From Bacteroides intestinalis DSM 17393 (GTDB taxonomy: Bacteria; Bacteroidota; Bacteroidia; Bacteroidales; Bacteroidaceae): DNA of 64,000 nucleotides. The stretch is from positions 310,001 to 374,000 of the forward strand of contig NZ_ABJL02000008.1 of assembly GCF_000172175.1 (NCBI RefSeq), in the 5' to 3' direction. This document shows positions 33,285 to 42,155 of this stretch, piece after piece. Below the pieces are notes generated by a model. It saw nothing but the letters and a program-made list of their open reading frames with translations, did no database searches and was not told the origin of the DNA. The position numbers were made by a program, and so were the translations under genes. Position 1 is the stretch's first letter, and every line of letters starts with the position of its first letter.

Positions 33285-34770
33285 GAGTGGTCAGTATTTG
33301 GTAGATAAGCGGCAGATTGATGTGACGACGCACATGATCGGCGAGTTTATCATATTGTTCTTCTTTGAATTGTTGATAATCAAAAGCCGTTCCGGTATCA
33401 GCGAGCTTATCTGCAAAAGGTTCGAGAAGGAAGTCTATAAACGCAGGGTTGTCAAGGATACCATGGATATAGGTTCCCATACAAGTACGGTTGACATAAT
33501 AACCATCCGTACGACCGTCTTCCAAAAGATTCAGCGGGGAAACCGGAGCATCATGGGTAGGAATGGTAGTGCCCATGTGAATTTCATAACCCTTTAGCAA
33601 TTGTCCATTGTCAATTGTTAATTGAAATTTGACTTGTCGGGTAACTTTTTCTCCCGTCATATGGGTGCTGACGGGCAGAAGGCCGAGGCCGGGTAAACGT
33701 TCTATTTCTCCTTCTACATGATTGGGGTCACAAACTTCCTGGCCCATCAGTTGATAACCACCACAGATACCCATGACGGTGGCGCCTTCACGGTGTGCCC
33801 GGATGACGGCTTGTGCTACACCGTTACGGCGCAGTTCATGCAAGTCGGCAAGCGTACTTTTACTACCTGGCAACAGAATGATGTCAGCTTTAGCTATTTC
33901 ATCGGTATTATTAGTATAAAAAAGATGAACACGCGGATCGCGTTCGAGAACATTAAAATCAGTGAAGTTACTGAGATGTCGCAGGAGAATGACAGCGATA
34001 TTGACTTTACCTTGTTCCGCCTGTACAGATTTCGTGGCAAGAGCCAGGGAGTCTTCTTCTTCGATATAAATATCGCGATAGTAAGGTACTACTCCTACCA
34101 CGGGTATGCCACAAAGATCTTCGAGCATCTTGATTCCCGGTTCGAAAAGACGGATATCTCCACGGAATTTATTGATAAGGATACCTTTAATACGTTCCCT
34201 TTCATGAGGACGAAGCAGCATCAACGAGCCATAGACACTGGCAAAGACTCCGCCTCGATCAATATCTCCTACAAGGATTACATCTGCCCCGGCATGTAGA
34301 GCCATAGGCAGATTCACCAAATCCGTATCCCGGAGATTTATTTCTGAAATGCTTCCAGCACCTTCCAATACAATAGGATTATAACGAGTGGCAAGACGGT
34401 CATAGGCAGAGCAGACTTCACGACGGAGTTCTTCGCGCCCTTCCACGCGGAAATAGTCGTAAGCATTGCGGTTGCCGATAGGGCGTCCATTGAGCACCAC
34501 TTGTGAGGTATGGTCAGAGGAGGGTTTCAACAACAGCGGATTCATATCTGTATGACAGGGTACACCTGCTGCTTCGGCTTGGACAGCCTGTGCACGGCCT
34601 ATTTCCAGCCCCTCGGGAGTAGCATAGGAATTAAGTGCCATATTTTGTGCCTTAAACGGTGCCGGATGATAACCATCCTGACGGAAGATGCGGCAAAAGG
34701 CAGCGGCTATAATGCTTTTTCCTACATCACTACCGGTTCCGGCAAACATAACTGGATGAAGTTTCTTCAT
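33277..34770 (-). CDS. cobQ: adenosylcobyric acid synthase (glutamine-hydrolysing)
   Basis: 497 residues from the ATG at 34770 (MKKLHPVMFAGTGSDVGKSI), which overlaps the DUF2809 stop as ATGA; the frame stays open further upstream only by chance. The N-terminal synthetase has the P-loop GTGSDVGKS, ALNSYATPEGLEIGRAQAVQAEAAG and VEGAGSISEINL. The C-terminal glutamine amidotransferase has GICGGYQLMGQ (nucleophile Cys) and GTYIHGILDN (His). It amidates four carboxylates of the corrin ring. Near GYEIHMG the protein carries LTIDNGQLLKG, encoded by a TCAATTGTTAATTG-type repeat also seen between genes in Bacteroides, possibly a repeat-derived insertion in a tolerant loop. Confidence 0.95.
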   Translation of the reverse strand: MKKLHPVMFAGTGSDVGKSIIAAAFCRIFRQDGYHPAPFKAQNMALNSYATPEGLEIGRAQAVQAEAAGVPCHTDMNPLLLKPSSDHTSQVVLNGRPIGNRNAYDYFRVEGREELRREVCSAYDRLATRYNPIVLEGAGSISEINLRDTDLVNLPMALHAGADVILVGDIDRGGVFASVYGSLMLLRPHERERIKGILINKFRGDIRLFEPGIKMLEDLCGIPVVGVVPYYRDIYIEEEDSLALATKSVQAEQGKVNIAVILLRHLSNFTDFNVLERDPRVHLFYTNNTDEIAKADIILLPGSKSTLADLHELRRNGVAQAVIRAHREGATVMGICGGYQLMGQEVCDPNHVEGEIERLPGLGLLPVSTHMTGEKVTRQVKFQLTIDNGQLLKGYEIHMGTTIPTHDAPVSPLNLLEDGRTDGYYVNRTCMGTYIHGILDNPAFIDFLLEPFADKLADTGTAFDYQQFKEEQYDKLADHVRRHINLPLIYQILTTHD

Positions 34771-35168
34771 ATATATTTTTTTAGCGGAAACAAAATAACT
34801 TTTCTTGAATCTATAGCGGCAGATAGCAGTCCTCCAACAGTATAGCATATCATATCCGACCAGAGAAAACCATGTCCAAAAATTAATGCTCCAAGCGTAG
34901 TACTTCGTACGATGTTTGCCCAATCTGCCTGATATAATTGACTGATCTCTATACAATAAGAAAACAACAAAGAGATTACAACAGATTTAACTATAGATAT
35001 CGATGGGAAAAGAAAACGGATTCCCCAATATACCATAGCTGCCCAAAGCGTATCACCCGAATACTCTGCTATAAACTCAGGCAATACATCATCATATTTT
35101 CGGGAAGCAAGCCCTAACACCATAATAGCGAAAGTGACAGCCAGATAAATACAACGCTCGTTTTTCAC
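34767..35168 (-). CDS. DUF2809 membrane protein
   Basis: About 133 residues from GTG at 35168 (reading KNERCIYLAVTFAIMVLGLASRKYDDVLPEFIAEYSGDTLWA). The frame extends to a TTG at 35192, but that codon overlaps a -7 box (TAAATTTG, 35190-35197 on the minus strand), so the GTG is preferred. Four hydrophobic helices, with the DUF2809 pattern GDTLWAAMVYWGIRFLFP and EISQLYQADWANIVRSTTLGALIFGHGFLWSDMICYTVGG. Function unknown. It is translationally coupled to cobQ (4-bp overlap) and heads the cobQ-cobD-cbiB unit, so a link to corrinoid metabolism or transport is possible but only inferred. Confidence 0.8.
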   Translation of the reverse strand: MKNERCIYLAVTFAIMVLGLASRKYDDVLPEFIAEYSGDTLWAAMVYWGIRFLFPSISIVKSVVISLLFSYCIEISQLYQADWANIVRSTTLGALIFGHGFLWSDMICYTVGGLLSAAIDSRKVILFPLKKYI

Positions 35169-35326
35169 ACCGCAATATTTTTTAGGATGCAAATTTATAA
35201 AATTTAATGGATAGCCGGTACAAATTCCCTATACAGAAATGATTTTTCAGTAAAATGACAGCTAAATTGAACAATAGAAAAAAAAGAGTGTTTGAGATAA
35301 ACGAACCTAAACCAACAACTTGACGT

Positions 35327-36724
35327 ATGAAACTAATTTTATGTATCGTTCTGTTGGGAGCAAACTTAGCCGTGTCGGCACAAACGAACCTCTCCCTCAG
35401 CTACGACGACGCCTTACAAATGTTGCAGAAAGGCAATCAAAGCCTCAAGATCGCCGACAAAGGCATTGAAGCCGCCCGCACAGAACGGGACAAGCTCAAT
35501 GCTCTGTGGTATCCCAGCCTGCAGGGAGCCGGTACCTACGTCCATATGTCCGAAAAGATAGAAGTAAAACAACCTCTATCCCAGTTCACCGATCCCGCAA
35601 AGGATTTTGTACATGACATCATCCCCGACGACCAGTTCATCAGCGGGATACTGGACCAGATAGGCGCCCATACCCTCGTCTTCCCCCTCGCTCCCCGCAA
35701 CCTCACCACCGTAGGCCTTACAGCCGAATGGATCGTCTTCTCCGGCGGTAAGCGTGTGCGAGCCGGTAAAATCGGAAACCGGATGATTGACCTCGCCCGT
35801 GAAAACCGTGCTCAAACTGACGCAACCCAACGAACCCTGCTTGCCGAAAGTTATTATGGTCTCAGCCTTGCCCGCGAAGTCGCAGCAGTACGCCGGGATA
35901 CCTATAATGGTTTGAAGCAACATTACGAAAATGCTCTCAAACTGGAGGCTGCCGGAATGATTGATAAAGCCGGACGCCTTTTTGCCCAAGTCAATATGGA
36001 CGAAGCACAAAGAGCACTGGAAGCAGCACAGAAAGAAGTCACCGTGGTAGAAAGCGCCCTGTGCACCCTGCTCAATCTGGAAGACAGTTGCAAGATTGAA
36101 CCTACCTCCCCTCTGTTCATCAACTCCACGCTTCCGCTCAAAGAAGAATTCGTGCAAACCATGCGTGCCGGCAACCCCATGCTGAACCAGCTATCCATTC
36201 AGCAGAGTATCGCCAAGCAGCAGCTACGGATAGACCAAAGCGGTTATCTGCCGGACATCGCCTTGTTCGGTAAACAAACGCTATATGCCCACGGCATACA
36301 AAGCAACCTTGTTCCGCGTACAATGATCGGCATAGGCTTTACCTGGAATCTTTTCGACGGGCTGGCACGCGAGAAACGCATCCGCCAGTCACGAATTGCC
36401 GAGCAAACTCTTGCATTGGGTAAAGAGAAAGCACAGGATGATCTTTCTGTAGGCATAGACAAACTATACACCGGATTACAAAAAGCCCAGGACAACGTAC
36501 GTGCACTGAACTCGACCATTGCCCTGAGTGAAGAACTTGTACGTATCCGCAAGAAATCCTTTGCAGAAGGTATGGCAACCAGTACCGAGGTAGTGGATGC
36601 CGAGACCATGCTTGCTACCGTCAAAGTAGCCCGTCTGGCCGCTTATTACGAATACGATGTAACACTCATGAATCTACTGGCTCTCTGTGGTACGCCGGAG
36701 CAGTTTAAAAACTTCAACAATTGA
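35327..36724 (+). CDS. TolC-family outer-membrane efflux protein
   Basis: A 465-residue protein with signal peptide (MKLILCIVLLGANLAVSAQ) and two outer-membrane-efflux repeats (PF02321): LSLSYDDALQMLQKGNQSLKIADKGIEAARTERDKLNALWYPSLQG in the first and FVQTMRAGNPMLNQLSIQQSIAKQQLRIDQSGYLPDIALFG in the second. Trimers form the exit channel across outer membrane and periplasm. It is the first of a three-gene unit with an HlyD-type adaptor and an ABC-2 permease, a complete path except for a separate ATPase. Divergent from DUF2809, with about 130 bp between them and a possible TTTG at 35290 but no clear -7 box. Confidence 0.93.
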   Translation: MKLILCIVLLGANLAVSAQTNLSLSYDDALQMLQKGNQSLKIADKGIEAARTERDKLNALWYPSLQGAGTYVHMSEKIEVKQPLSQFTDPAKDFVHDIIPDDQFISGILDQIGAHTLVFPLAPRNLTTVGLTAEWIVFSGGKRVRAGKIGNRMIDLARENRAQTDATQRTLLAESYYGLSLAREVAAVRRDTYNGLKQHYENALKLEAAGMIDKAGRLFAQVNMDEAQRALEAAQKEVTVVESALCTLLNLEDSCKIEPTSPLFINSTLPLKEEFVQTMRAGNPMLNQLSIQQSIAKQQLRIDQSGYLPDIALFGKQTLYAHGIQSNLVPRTMIGIGFTWNLFDGLAREKRIRQSRIAEQTLALGKEKAQDDLSVGIDKLYTGLQKAQDNVRALNSTIALSEELVRIRKKSFAEGMATSTEVVDAETMLATVKVARLAAYYEYDVTLMNLLALCGTPEQFKNFNN

Positions 36725-36752
36725 CAGTTGACAATTATAAATTTATAGCAAT

Positions 36753-37742
36753 ATGGAACTAACAAAAAAAAGCATCAGCACCACATTTGTCATCATATTG
36801 GCAATCACCATACTTGTCTCTATCCTGGGAATGGTCCTTATGAGTCATCAGCCCCTCGTTCTTCAGGGACAAATAGAAACAACGGAAATCCGTATCAGTG
36901 GTAAATTACCGGGACGAGTGGATTCATTTCTTGTCCGTGAAGGAGACTGGGTAAAGGCAGGCGATACACTTGTCGTCATCAACAGTCCGACGATAGAAGC
37001 CAAATACCGGCAAGTAAATGCCCTCGAGCAAGTAGCCCAAGAACAGAACAAAAAAATCGATGCCGGTACACGCCGGCAGATCATCGCCACCGCCCAGCAA
37101 CTCTGGAACAAAACCAAGAGTGACCTGACCCTGGCACAAACAACTTACGGGCGCATCCTGACACTTTATAAAGACAGTGTCGTCACCTCCCAACGGAAAG
37201 ATGAAGTAGAGGCCATGTACCGTGCCGCACAAGCTGCTGAGCGCGCCGCTTACGAACAATACCAAATGGCCGTAGACGGAGCACAAAGCGAAGACCGCGC
37301 ATCGGCACGCAGCATGGTAGATGCTGCACGCAGTACAGTAGATGAGGTGTCCGCCCTCCTTGTCGATGCACGTCTGACAGCACCGGAGGCAGGACAGATT
37401 TCAACTATATTTCCCAAGCGTGGAGAGCTTGTTGTACCAGGCACACCTATCATGAACCTTGTCGTTATGAATGACGCTCATGTTGTACTCAATGTACGCG
37501 AAGACCTGATGCCACAATTCAAGATGGACAGTATATTCCACGCAGATGTCCCTGCCATCGGTAAAAAGAACGTAGAGTTCCGTATTTATTACATCAGTCC
37601 GCTGGGTAGCTTCGCCACTTGGAAATCAACCAAACAGACGGGAAGCTATGATATGCAGACCTTTGAAATACATGCCCGTCCCACACAAACGGTAGAAGGG
37701 TTGCGTCCGGGAATGTCGGTGCTGCTTACTATTAATGATTAA
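36753..37742 (+). CDS. HlyD-type periplasmic adaptor
   Basis: A 329-residue membrane-fusion protein. One N-terminal membrane helix (STTFVIILAITILVSILGMVLM) precedes the biotinyl/lipoyl-like half IETTEIRISGKLPGRVDSFLVREGDWVKAGDTLVVINSP. Next come an alpha-helical hairpin (residues about 75-200, rich in Ala/Gln/Glu) and the second lipoyl half LTAPEAGQISTIFPKRGELVVPGTPI. It bridges the ABC-2 permease and the TolC-like channel. It lies 28 bp after tolC and 16 bp before the permease gene. The 28-bp gap holds a TTGACAGTTGACAATT-type repeat common between Bacteroides genes. Confidence 0.92.
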   Translation: MELTKKSISTTFVIILAITILVSILGMVLMSHQPLVLQGQIETTEIRISGKLPGRVDSFLVREGDWVKAGDTLVVINSPTIEAKYRQVNALEQVAQEQNKKIDAGTRRQIIATAQQLWNKTKSDLTLAQTTYGRILTLYKDSVVTSQRKDEVEAMYRAAQAAERAAYEQYQMAVDGAQSEDRASARSMVDAARSTVDEVSALLVDARLTAPEAGQISTIFPKRGELVVPGTPIMNLVVMNDAHVVLNVREDLMPQFKMDSIFHADVPAIGKKNVEFRIYYISPLGSFATWKSTKQTGSYDMQTFEIHARPTQTVEGLRPGMSVLLTIND

Positions 37743-37758
37743 CCGATAATCTGTGTGA

Positions 37759-40131
37759 ATGATGAAAAGTCCGTTATACAATGTACTCCACCGCGAACTT
37801 TGCCGTATGACCTCCCGCAGGTTATACCTCGGCGTATGCCTCGTACTGCCCCTATTCTGCTTATTCTTCATGGCAACCATTTTCGGTAGCGGACAAATGG
37901 AGAACATTCCTATTGGCATTGTCGATCAGGACAATACTGCCACATCCCGGCAAATCGCACGAAATATATCTGCCGTACCTACTTTCAGTGTCACACGGCA
38001 TTTTACCGACGAAGCCGCCGCCCGGCAAGCCGTGCAACGCAAAGAAATATATGGTTACCTGTCTATTCCTACCGGCTTTGAACAGCATGCTACGACAGGA
38101 ATGGATGCCACGCTTTCTTACTACTACCATTATGCTCTCCTCTCCGTAGGTAGCGAGTTGATGGCAGCTTTCGAAACCGCGCTGGCACCTGTCGCTCTCT
38201 CTCCCATTGCCATGGAAGCTATATCATTAGGGCTCAATCAGGAACAGATAACCACATTCCTCCTGCCTGTACAAGCCAGTATGCACCCTCTTTATAATCC
38301 CGACCTGGATTATTCTGTTTATCTGAGCCAACCTTTTTTCTATGTCCTGTTCCAGATACTCATCCTGTTGATGACAGTATATGCCATTGGCAGCGAAATC
38401 AAGTTCAATACAGCACAGGAATGGCTGACCACAGCACGAGGGAATATTCTGACTGCCGTCATCGGTAAACTATTGCCTTATACATTCATCTTCTCAGTAA
38501 TCGGTATATTGGCAAATTATATCCTTTATGGAGTAGTACACATTCCTTTCCACGGTAGCTTGCTGATGATGAACCTCATGACACTGATTTTTATCATCGC
38601 CACGCAAGCACTCGCAGTGTTTATATTTTCCATCTTCCCACGGATAGCATACATTATCAGTATCGTATCCATGATCGGTTCATTGGGTGCTACTCTTTCA
38701 GGTGTCACCTTCCCCGTAACAAGTATGTATCCTCCGGTACACGCAGCATCCTATCTGTTTCCCGTCCGGCACTTCACCGAAATCTCACAGTCGATGATTT
38801 ATTTTGACTCAGGTTTCGGGTATTACTGGCAATCAGCAGCTATACTTTTGCTTTTTCCACTACTGGCATTATTGATACTGCCGAGATTGAGACACTGGAT
38901 TTTGAAAGATGCAGTAGAAGAAGATTCAGCCCCTATCCACAGTACGGCATATTCCTCCTCAATAGCCACTATCATTTTCAGGGAATGGCGTGCCATCAGC
39001 ACCAATGCAGCAATCCTCCTGGTATTAATAGGCGGAATCTTTGCTTACGGTCTTCTCTATAACCTGATGTATGCTCCCAACCTTGTACGGAAAACTCCGG
39101 TTGCAGTTGTCGACAATTCTCATTCGGCTCTCAGCCGCGAATATATCCGGCTACTCAATGCAACTCCACAAGCCTCAGTCTACGCACTGACACCCAATTA
39201 CCTTGAAGCAAAAGAGTGGCTGAAACAGAGCAAAGTAGACGGTATCCTATATCTTCCCGCCGATTTCGACGCCCGTGTAGGCCGTGGGGAACAATCGGTC
39301 TTTAGTGTTTACGCCGCAACGGATGCTTTCCTGAATTTCAAGAATCTGCAAGAGGCTTCTTCCCGCGTGATGCTTGCCGTAAACGATGCACACCGTGCAG
39401 AGGGTGCCGTATTCTTGCCACCACAGGGATTACTGGCAGTAGCCTCATCCGCACCTGTCAATGTAGCGGGCACAGCCCTATATAATTATACGGAAGGATA
39501 TGGTTCATATCTTATTCCGGCAGTTATGATTATCATTATCTTTCAGACTTTATTAATGGTGATAGGAATGGTGACGGGAGAAGAGGCAGAACGAAACAGA
39601 CGCCCTATTTTCTCGAAACAATCTCAACTCAATATGAATCTTACCTGGCGCCAAGCATTATATAATGTTTCCGGAAGAACCTTCGTTTACGTTATGCTTT
39701 ATTTCATCTTTGCCTTATTTTTATTAGGCTTACTCCCCCATTTTTTCAGTATCCCTAATATTGGAAACGGCAGAGACATTATCACAATGATGATTCCCTT
39801 CCTGATAGGAACGAGTTTCTTCGGACTGGCTGCATCACGTTACTTCACAGACTCTGAAGCACCTTTACTAATGATCGCCTTCTTCTCCGTAGGCTATATC
39901 TTCCTGTCCGGTGTCTCTTATCCACTTGAACTGATGCCATGGTATTGGCAGGCAGCACACTACGTAGTTCCGGCAGCACCTGCCGTGCTTGCTTTCGTCA
40001 AACTGAATTCAATGGGAGGAGATATGGCAGATATCCGTCCGGAAATGATCACCCTGTGGGTACAAGTGGTAGTGTACTTCTTGCTGAGTTTATGGGTATT
40101 CAAGCATAAGCATTATCGTTTTCGTTTATAA
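37759..40131 (+). CDS. double-length ABC-2 permease (two tandem permease modules)
   Basis: A 790-residue membrane protein made of two ABC-2 membrane modules (PF12698-like) in tandem. Module 1: membrane helix near residue 25, extracytoplasmic domain (NIPIGIVDQDNTATSRQIARNI), then about five helices to residue 375. Module 2 starts near residue 408 (REWRAISTNAAILLVLIGGIFAYGLLYNLM), repeats the pattern (KTPVAVVDNSHSALSREYIRLLNA) and ends with helices to residue 790. In related exporters the two halves are separate genes. Here the fusion could form the whole pore. No ATP-binding subunit is adjacent, so either one is encoded elsewhere or energy coupling is unusual. Its 3' end overlaps the convergent pduO gene by 19 bp. 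Confidence 0.88.
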   Translation: MMKSPLYNVLHRELCRMTSRRLYLGVCLVLPLFCLFFMATIFGSGQMENIPIGIVDQDNTATSRQIARNISAVPTFSVTRHFTDEAAARQAVQRKEIYGYLSIPTGFEQHATTGMDATLSYYYHYALLSVGSELMAAFETALAPVALSPIAMEAISLGLNQEQITTFLLPVQASMHPLYNPDLDYSVYLSQPFFYVLFQILILLMTVYAIGSEIKFNTAQEWLTTARGNILTAVIGKLLPYTFIFSVIGILANYILYGVVHIPFHGSLLMMNLMTLIFIIATQALAVFIFSIFPRIAYIISIVSMIGSLGATLSGVTFPVTSMYPPVHAASYLFPVRHFTEISQSMIYFDSGFGYYWQSAAILLLFPLLALLILPRLRHWILKDAVEEDSAPIHSTAYSSSIATIIFREWRAISTNAAILLVLIGGIFAYGLLYNLMYAPNLVRKTPVAVVDNSHSALSREYIRLLNATPQASVYALTPNYLEAKEWLKQSKVDGILYLPADFDARVGRGEQSVFSVYAATDAFLNFKNLQEASSRVMLAVNDAHRAEGAVFLPPQGLLAVASSAPVNVAGTALYNYTEGYGSYLIPAVMIIIIFQTLLMVIGMVTGEEAERNRRPIFSKQSQLNMNLTWRQALYNVSGRTFVYVMLYFIFALFLLGLLPHFFSIPNIGNGRDIITMMIPFLIGTSFFGLAASRYFTDSEAPLLMIAFFSVGYIFLSGVSYPLELMPWYWQAAHYVVPAAPAVLAFVKLNSMGGDMADIRPEMITLWVQVVVYFLLSLWVFKHKHYRFRL

Positions 40132-40709
40132 GCAAATGATTGCCACCGTTCCTCATCCCATCCCTGGCGCTGCATTTCCATACGGGCCATGACAAAAAAC
40201 AGGTCGGAAAGTCGATTGATAAAACGCAATATATCTTCCGGTACAAGATCTTCCCGATTCAGCGTCCAAAGCCTGCGTTCGGCACGACGGGCTACGGCAC
40301 GGGCAAACTGTAATTGAGCCGACACCTGCGTTCCACCCGGTAGCAGGAAATAGCCGTTGTCTTCAAGCTGAAGCATCATTGCGTCCATAGCCTGTTCGCA
40401 CCGCACTGTCATTTCCACAGCATGAAGTTCGTTGGGATTGCCACTACCCGGCCTCTCCGGATCTGCATCCCGTAAGCCGGAAGGGGTTGCAACATGGCTC
40501 ATCACCACCATCAACTCACGTTGTATATCATGGAGTAATTCCTGCCATACATCTTTCACCGGAAGCAACGACCTGACAATTCCTATCACCGTATTCAGTT
40601 CATCAATGCAACCATTAGCTTCAATGCGGATATCATCTTTCGGAACACGCTCTCCACCGTGGATGCCTGTCATTCCTTTATCTCCTGTTTTAGTATAAAT
40701 CCTTCTCAT
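40113..40709 (-). CDS. pduO: PduO-type ATP:cob(I)alamin adenosyltransferase
   Basis: A 198-residue member of PF01923. The N-terminus RRIYTKTGDKGMTGIHGGERVPKDDIRIEANGCIDELNTVIG is the PduO ATP-binding signature (TxxGDxGxT). FLLPGGTQVSAQLQFARAVARRAERRLW carries the conserved Arg-rich helix, and FINRLSDLFFVMARM ends the fold. It transfers the adenosyl group from ATP to cobalt, giving adenosylated corrinoids for cobQ onward. It lies 26 bp after cbiA in the same unit. The C-terminal WDEERWQSFAYKRKR is in DNA shared with the end of the convergent ABC-2 permease gene. Confidence 0.93.
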   Translation of the reverse strand: MRRIYTKTGDKGMTGIHGGERVPKDDIRIEANGCIDELNTVIGIVRSLLPVKDVWQELLHDIQRELMVVMSHVATPSGLRDADPERPGSGNPNELHAVEMTVRCEQAMDAMMLQLEDNGYFLLPGGTQVSAQLQFARAVARRAERRLWTLNREDLVPEDILRFINRLSDLFFVMARMEMQRQGWDEERWQSFAYKRKR

Positions 40710-40735
40710 AAATTACAGGTATATCTTACATTATT

Positions 40736-42073
40736 TCACTTTCCCGGAACTTGTTCAAATAATGACCAAATTCCCGTTTCTCCCCAATACAAATGCGTAT
40801 AACTCGCTATCAGGTTTTTATAACAAAACACGGCTGTATTCACGGGGTGTCCTTTAGCATTATAAACTTGCACAGCCGAAGCAAGCTTCTCATCCTGCTC
40901 AATGATCCGTGAATAATGAAACTCATGTCCACGCAACTTCACCCCACGAAAATCAAAGCTTCTATACCCCATTGCCAAACGCATATCATCCTTACAAGCG
41001 GAAACTTTCATAGGTAATGCGTCTACCATTTTGAAAGCTGTATAGGGATCTTTGCACATCACCAGTTCCGAAGCCAGATACATCATACCACCACATTCAG
41101 CAATTGTTTTTCCTCCCCGCTCAATATGAGCCTTGACTGAATCTATTACACGGGGGGCGGCACTCAATTGAAGCGCACGATTTTCCGGATAACCTCCGGG
41201 CAGATAGAGCAAATCCACATTATCCGGTACTACCGCACTGTTATCTTCCGGATCGAAGAAAGTAACCGTACCAAACTGATTCAGATAATCAAGATGTTCA
41301 GCATAGATAAAGGAGAAACTTTCCTTATTGCATGCCACCCATATATTTCCGGATAGAGAGACATTCTTTTTGACTTCTGTGGTGACATCCACCTCCCGGC
41401 GTGTGATCTGCAACAAGAGATCAAGATTCAATTGTGCGTCTAGCTGCTTCAGCAGTGTCTCAGTGATACCATCTTCATCTTTACGACTGAAATCCAGTCC
41501 CAAATGCCTGCTTTCCTCTTTCAAAGCATCGAATTTCCGCAAGCAACCCAAACAAGGCACATTCAGATCATCGCAAATCTCACGCAACATTTCCTCATGG
41601 CGGTCGCTCCCCACCTGATTGAAAATAACGCCTGCAACTTCCACTTGCGGATCAAAATCCAAATAACCTTTAATCATTGCTGCCAGTGAATAAGCAGCCG
41701 ACTTAGCATTTACCACCAACACAACAGGAAGATTCAAAATCTTTGCAATCTCTGCCGATGAACCTTTACTACGGTCGTATCCGTCGAACATGCCCATCAT
41801 ACCTTCTACGATACAGACATCCGCATCTTTGGCATGTGAAACATACACTTCATGCATATGTTGTTCGGAAGCCATAAAAGGATCCAGATTGTAAGATGGA
41901 ATTCCGCAAGCTTTTTCATGATACTTCGTGTCGATATAATCCGGCCCGCACTTATAGGGCTGTACACGTAGTTTTTTCTGCGTCAATAACGTCATCAACA
42001 ATCGACTGACAGTGGTTTTTCCAATGCCCGAAGTAGGCGCCGCTATCAGAAATTGGGGAATATTTCTTATCAT
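40736..42073 (-). CDS. cbiA: cobyrinate a,c-diamide synthase
   Basis: 445 residues from the ATG at 42073 (MIRNIPQFLIAAPTSGIGKTTVSRLL). A longer reading from 42097 is rejected because a -7 box (42095-42102) overlaps it. The N-terminal synthetase has P-loop APTSGIGKTT and VQPYKCGPDYIDTKYHEKACG. The C-terminal amidotransferase has LYLPGGYPENRALQL, TIAECGGMMYLASELV (nucleophile Cys) and RGHEFHYSRI (His). It amidates carboxylates a and c of cobyrinate with glutamine and ATP, the first amidation. The enzyme also serves the anaerobic pathway suggested by cbiD and cbiG in this window. First gene of the cbiA-pduO unit. Confidence 0.95.
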   Translation of the reverse strand: MIRNIPQFLIAAPTSGIGKTTVSRLLMTLLTQKKLRVQPYKCGPDYIDTKYHEKACGIPSYNLDPFMASEQHMHEVYVSHAKDADVCIVEGMMGMFDGYDRSKGSSAEIAKILNLPVVLVVNAKSAAYSLAAMIKGYLDFDPQVEVAGVIFNQVGSDRHEEMLREICDDLNVPCLGCLRKFDALKEESRHLGLDFSRKDEDGITETLLKQLDAQLNLDLLLQITRREVDVTTEVKKNVSLSGNIWVACNKESFSFIYAEHLDYLNQFGTVTFFDPEDNSAVVPDNVDLLYLPGGYPENRALQLSAAPRVIDSVKAHIERGGKTIAECGGMMYLASELVMCKDPYTAFKMVDALPMKVSACKDDMRLAMGYRSFDFRGVKLRGHEFHYSRIIEQDEKLASAVQVYNAKGHPVNTAVFCYKNLIASYTHLYWGETGIWSLFEQVPGK

Positions 42074-42094
42074 ACCGCACAGATTTATTTCCCG

Positions 42095-42102
42095 CAAAGG
42101 TA
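42095..42102 (-). promoter_or_regulatory. -7 box before cbiA
   Basis: Minus-strand TACCTTTG fits TAnnTTTG. Predicted RNA start near 42088 supports the cbiA start at 42073. No convincing -33 element and no riboswitch in the 82-bp divergent gap shared with the AmgK-RapZ gene. TACCTTAG at 42123-42130 is a weaker plus-strand candidate. Confidence 0.55.
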
Positions 42103-42155
42103 GTATATATTCCCTAAAACTCTTACCTTAGCTGCCCAAATAAAAGTAAATTACT

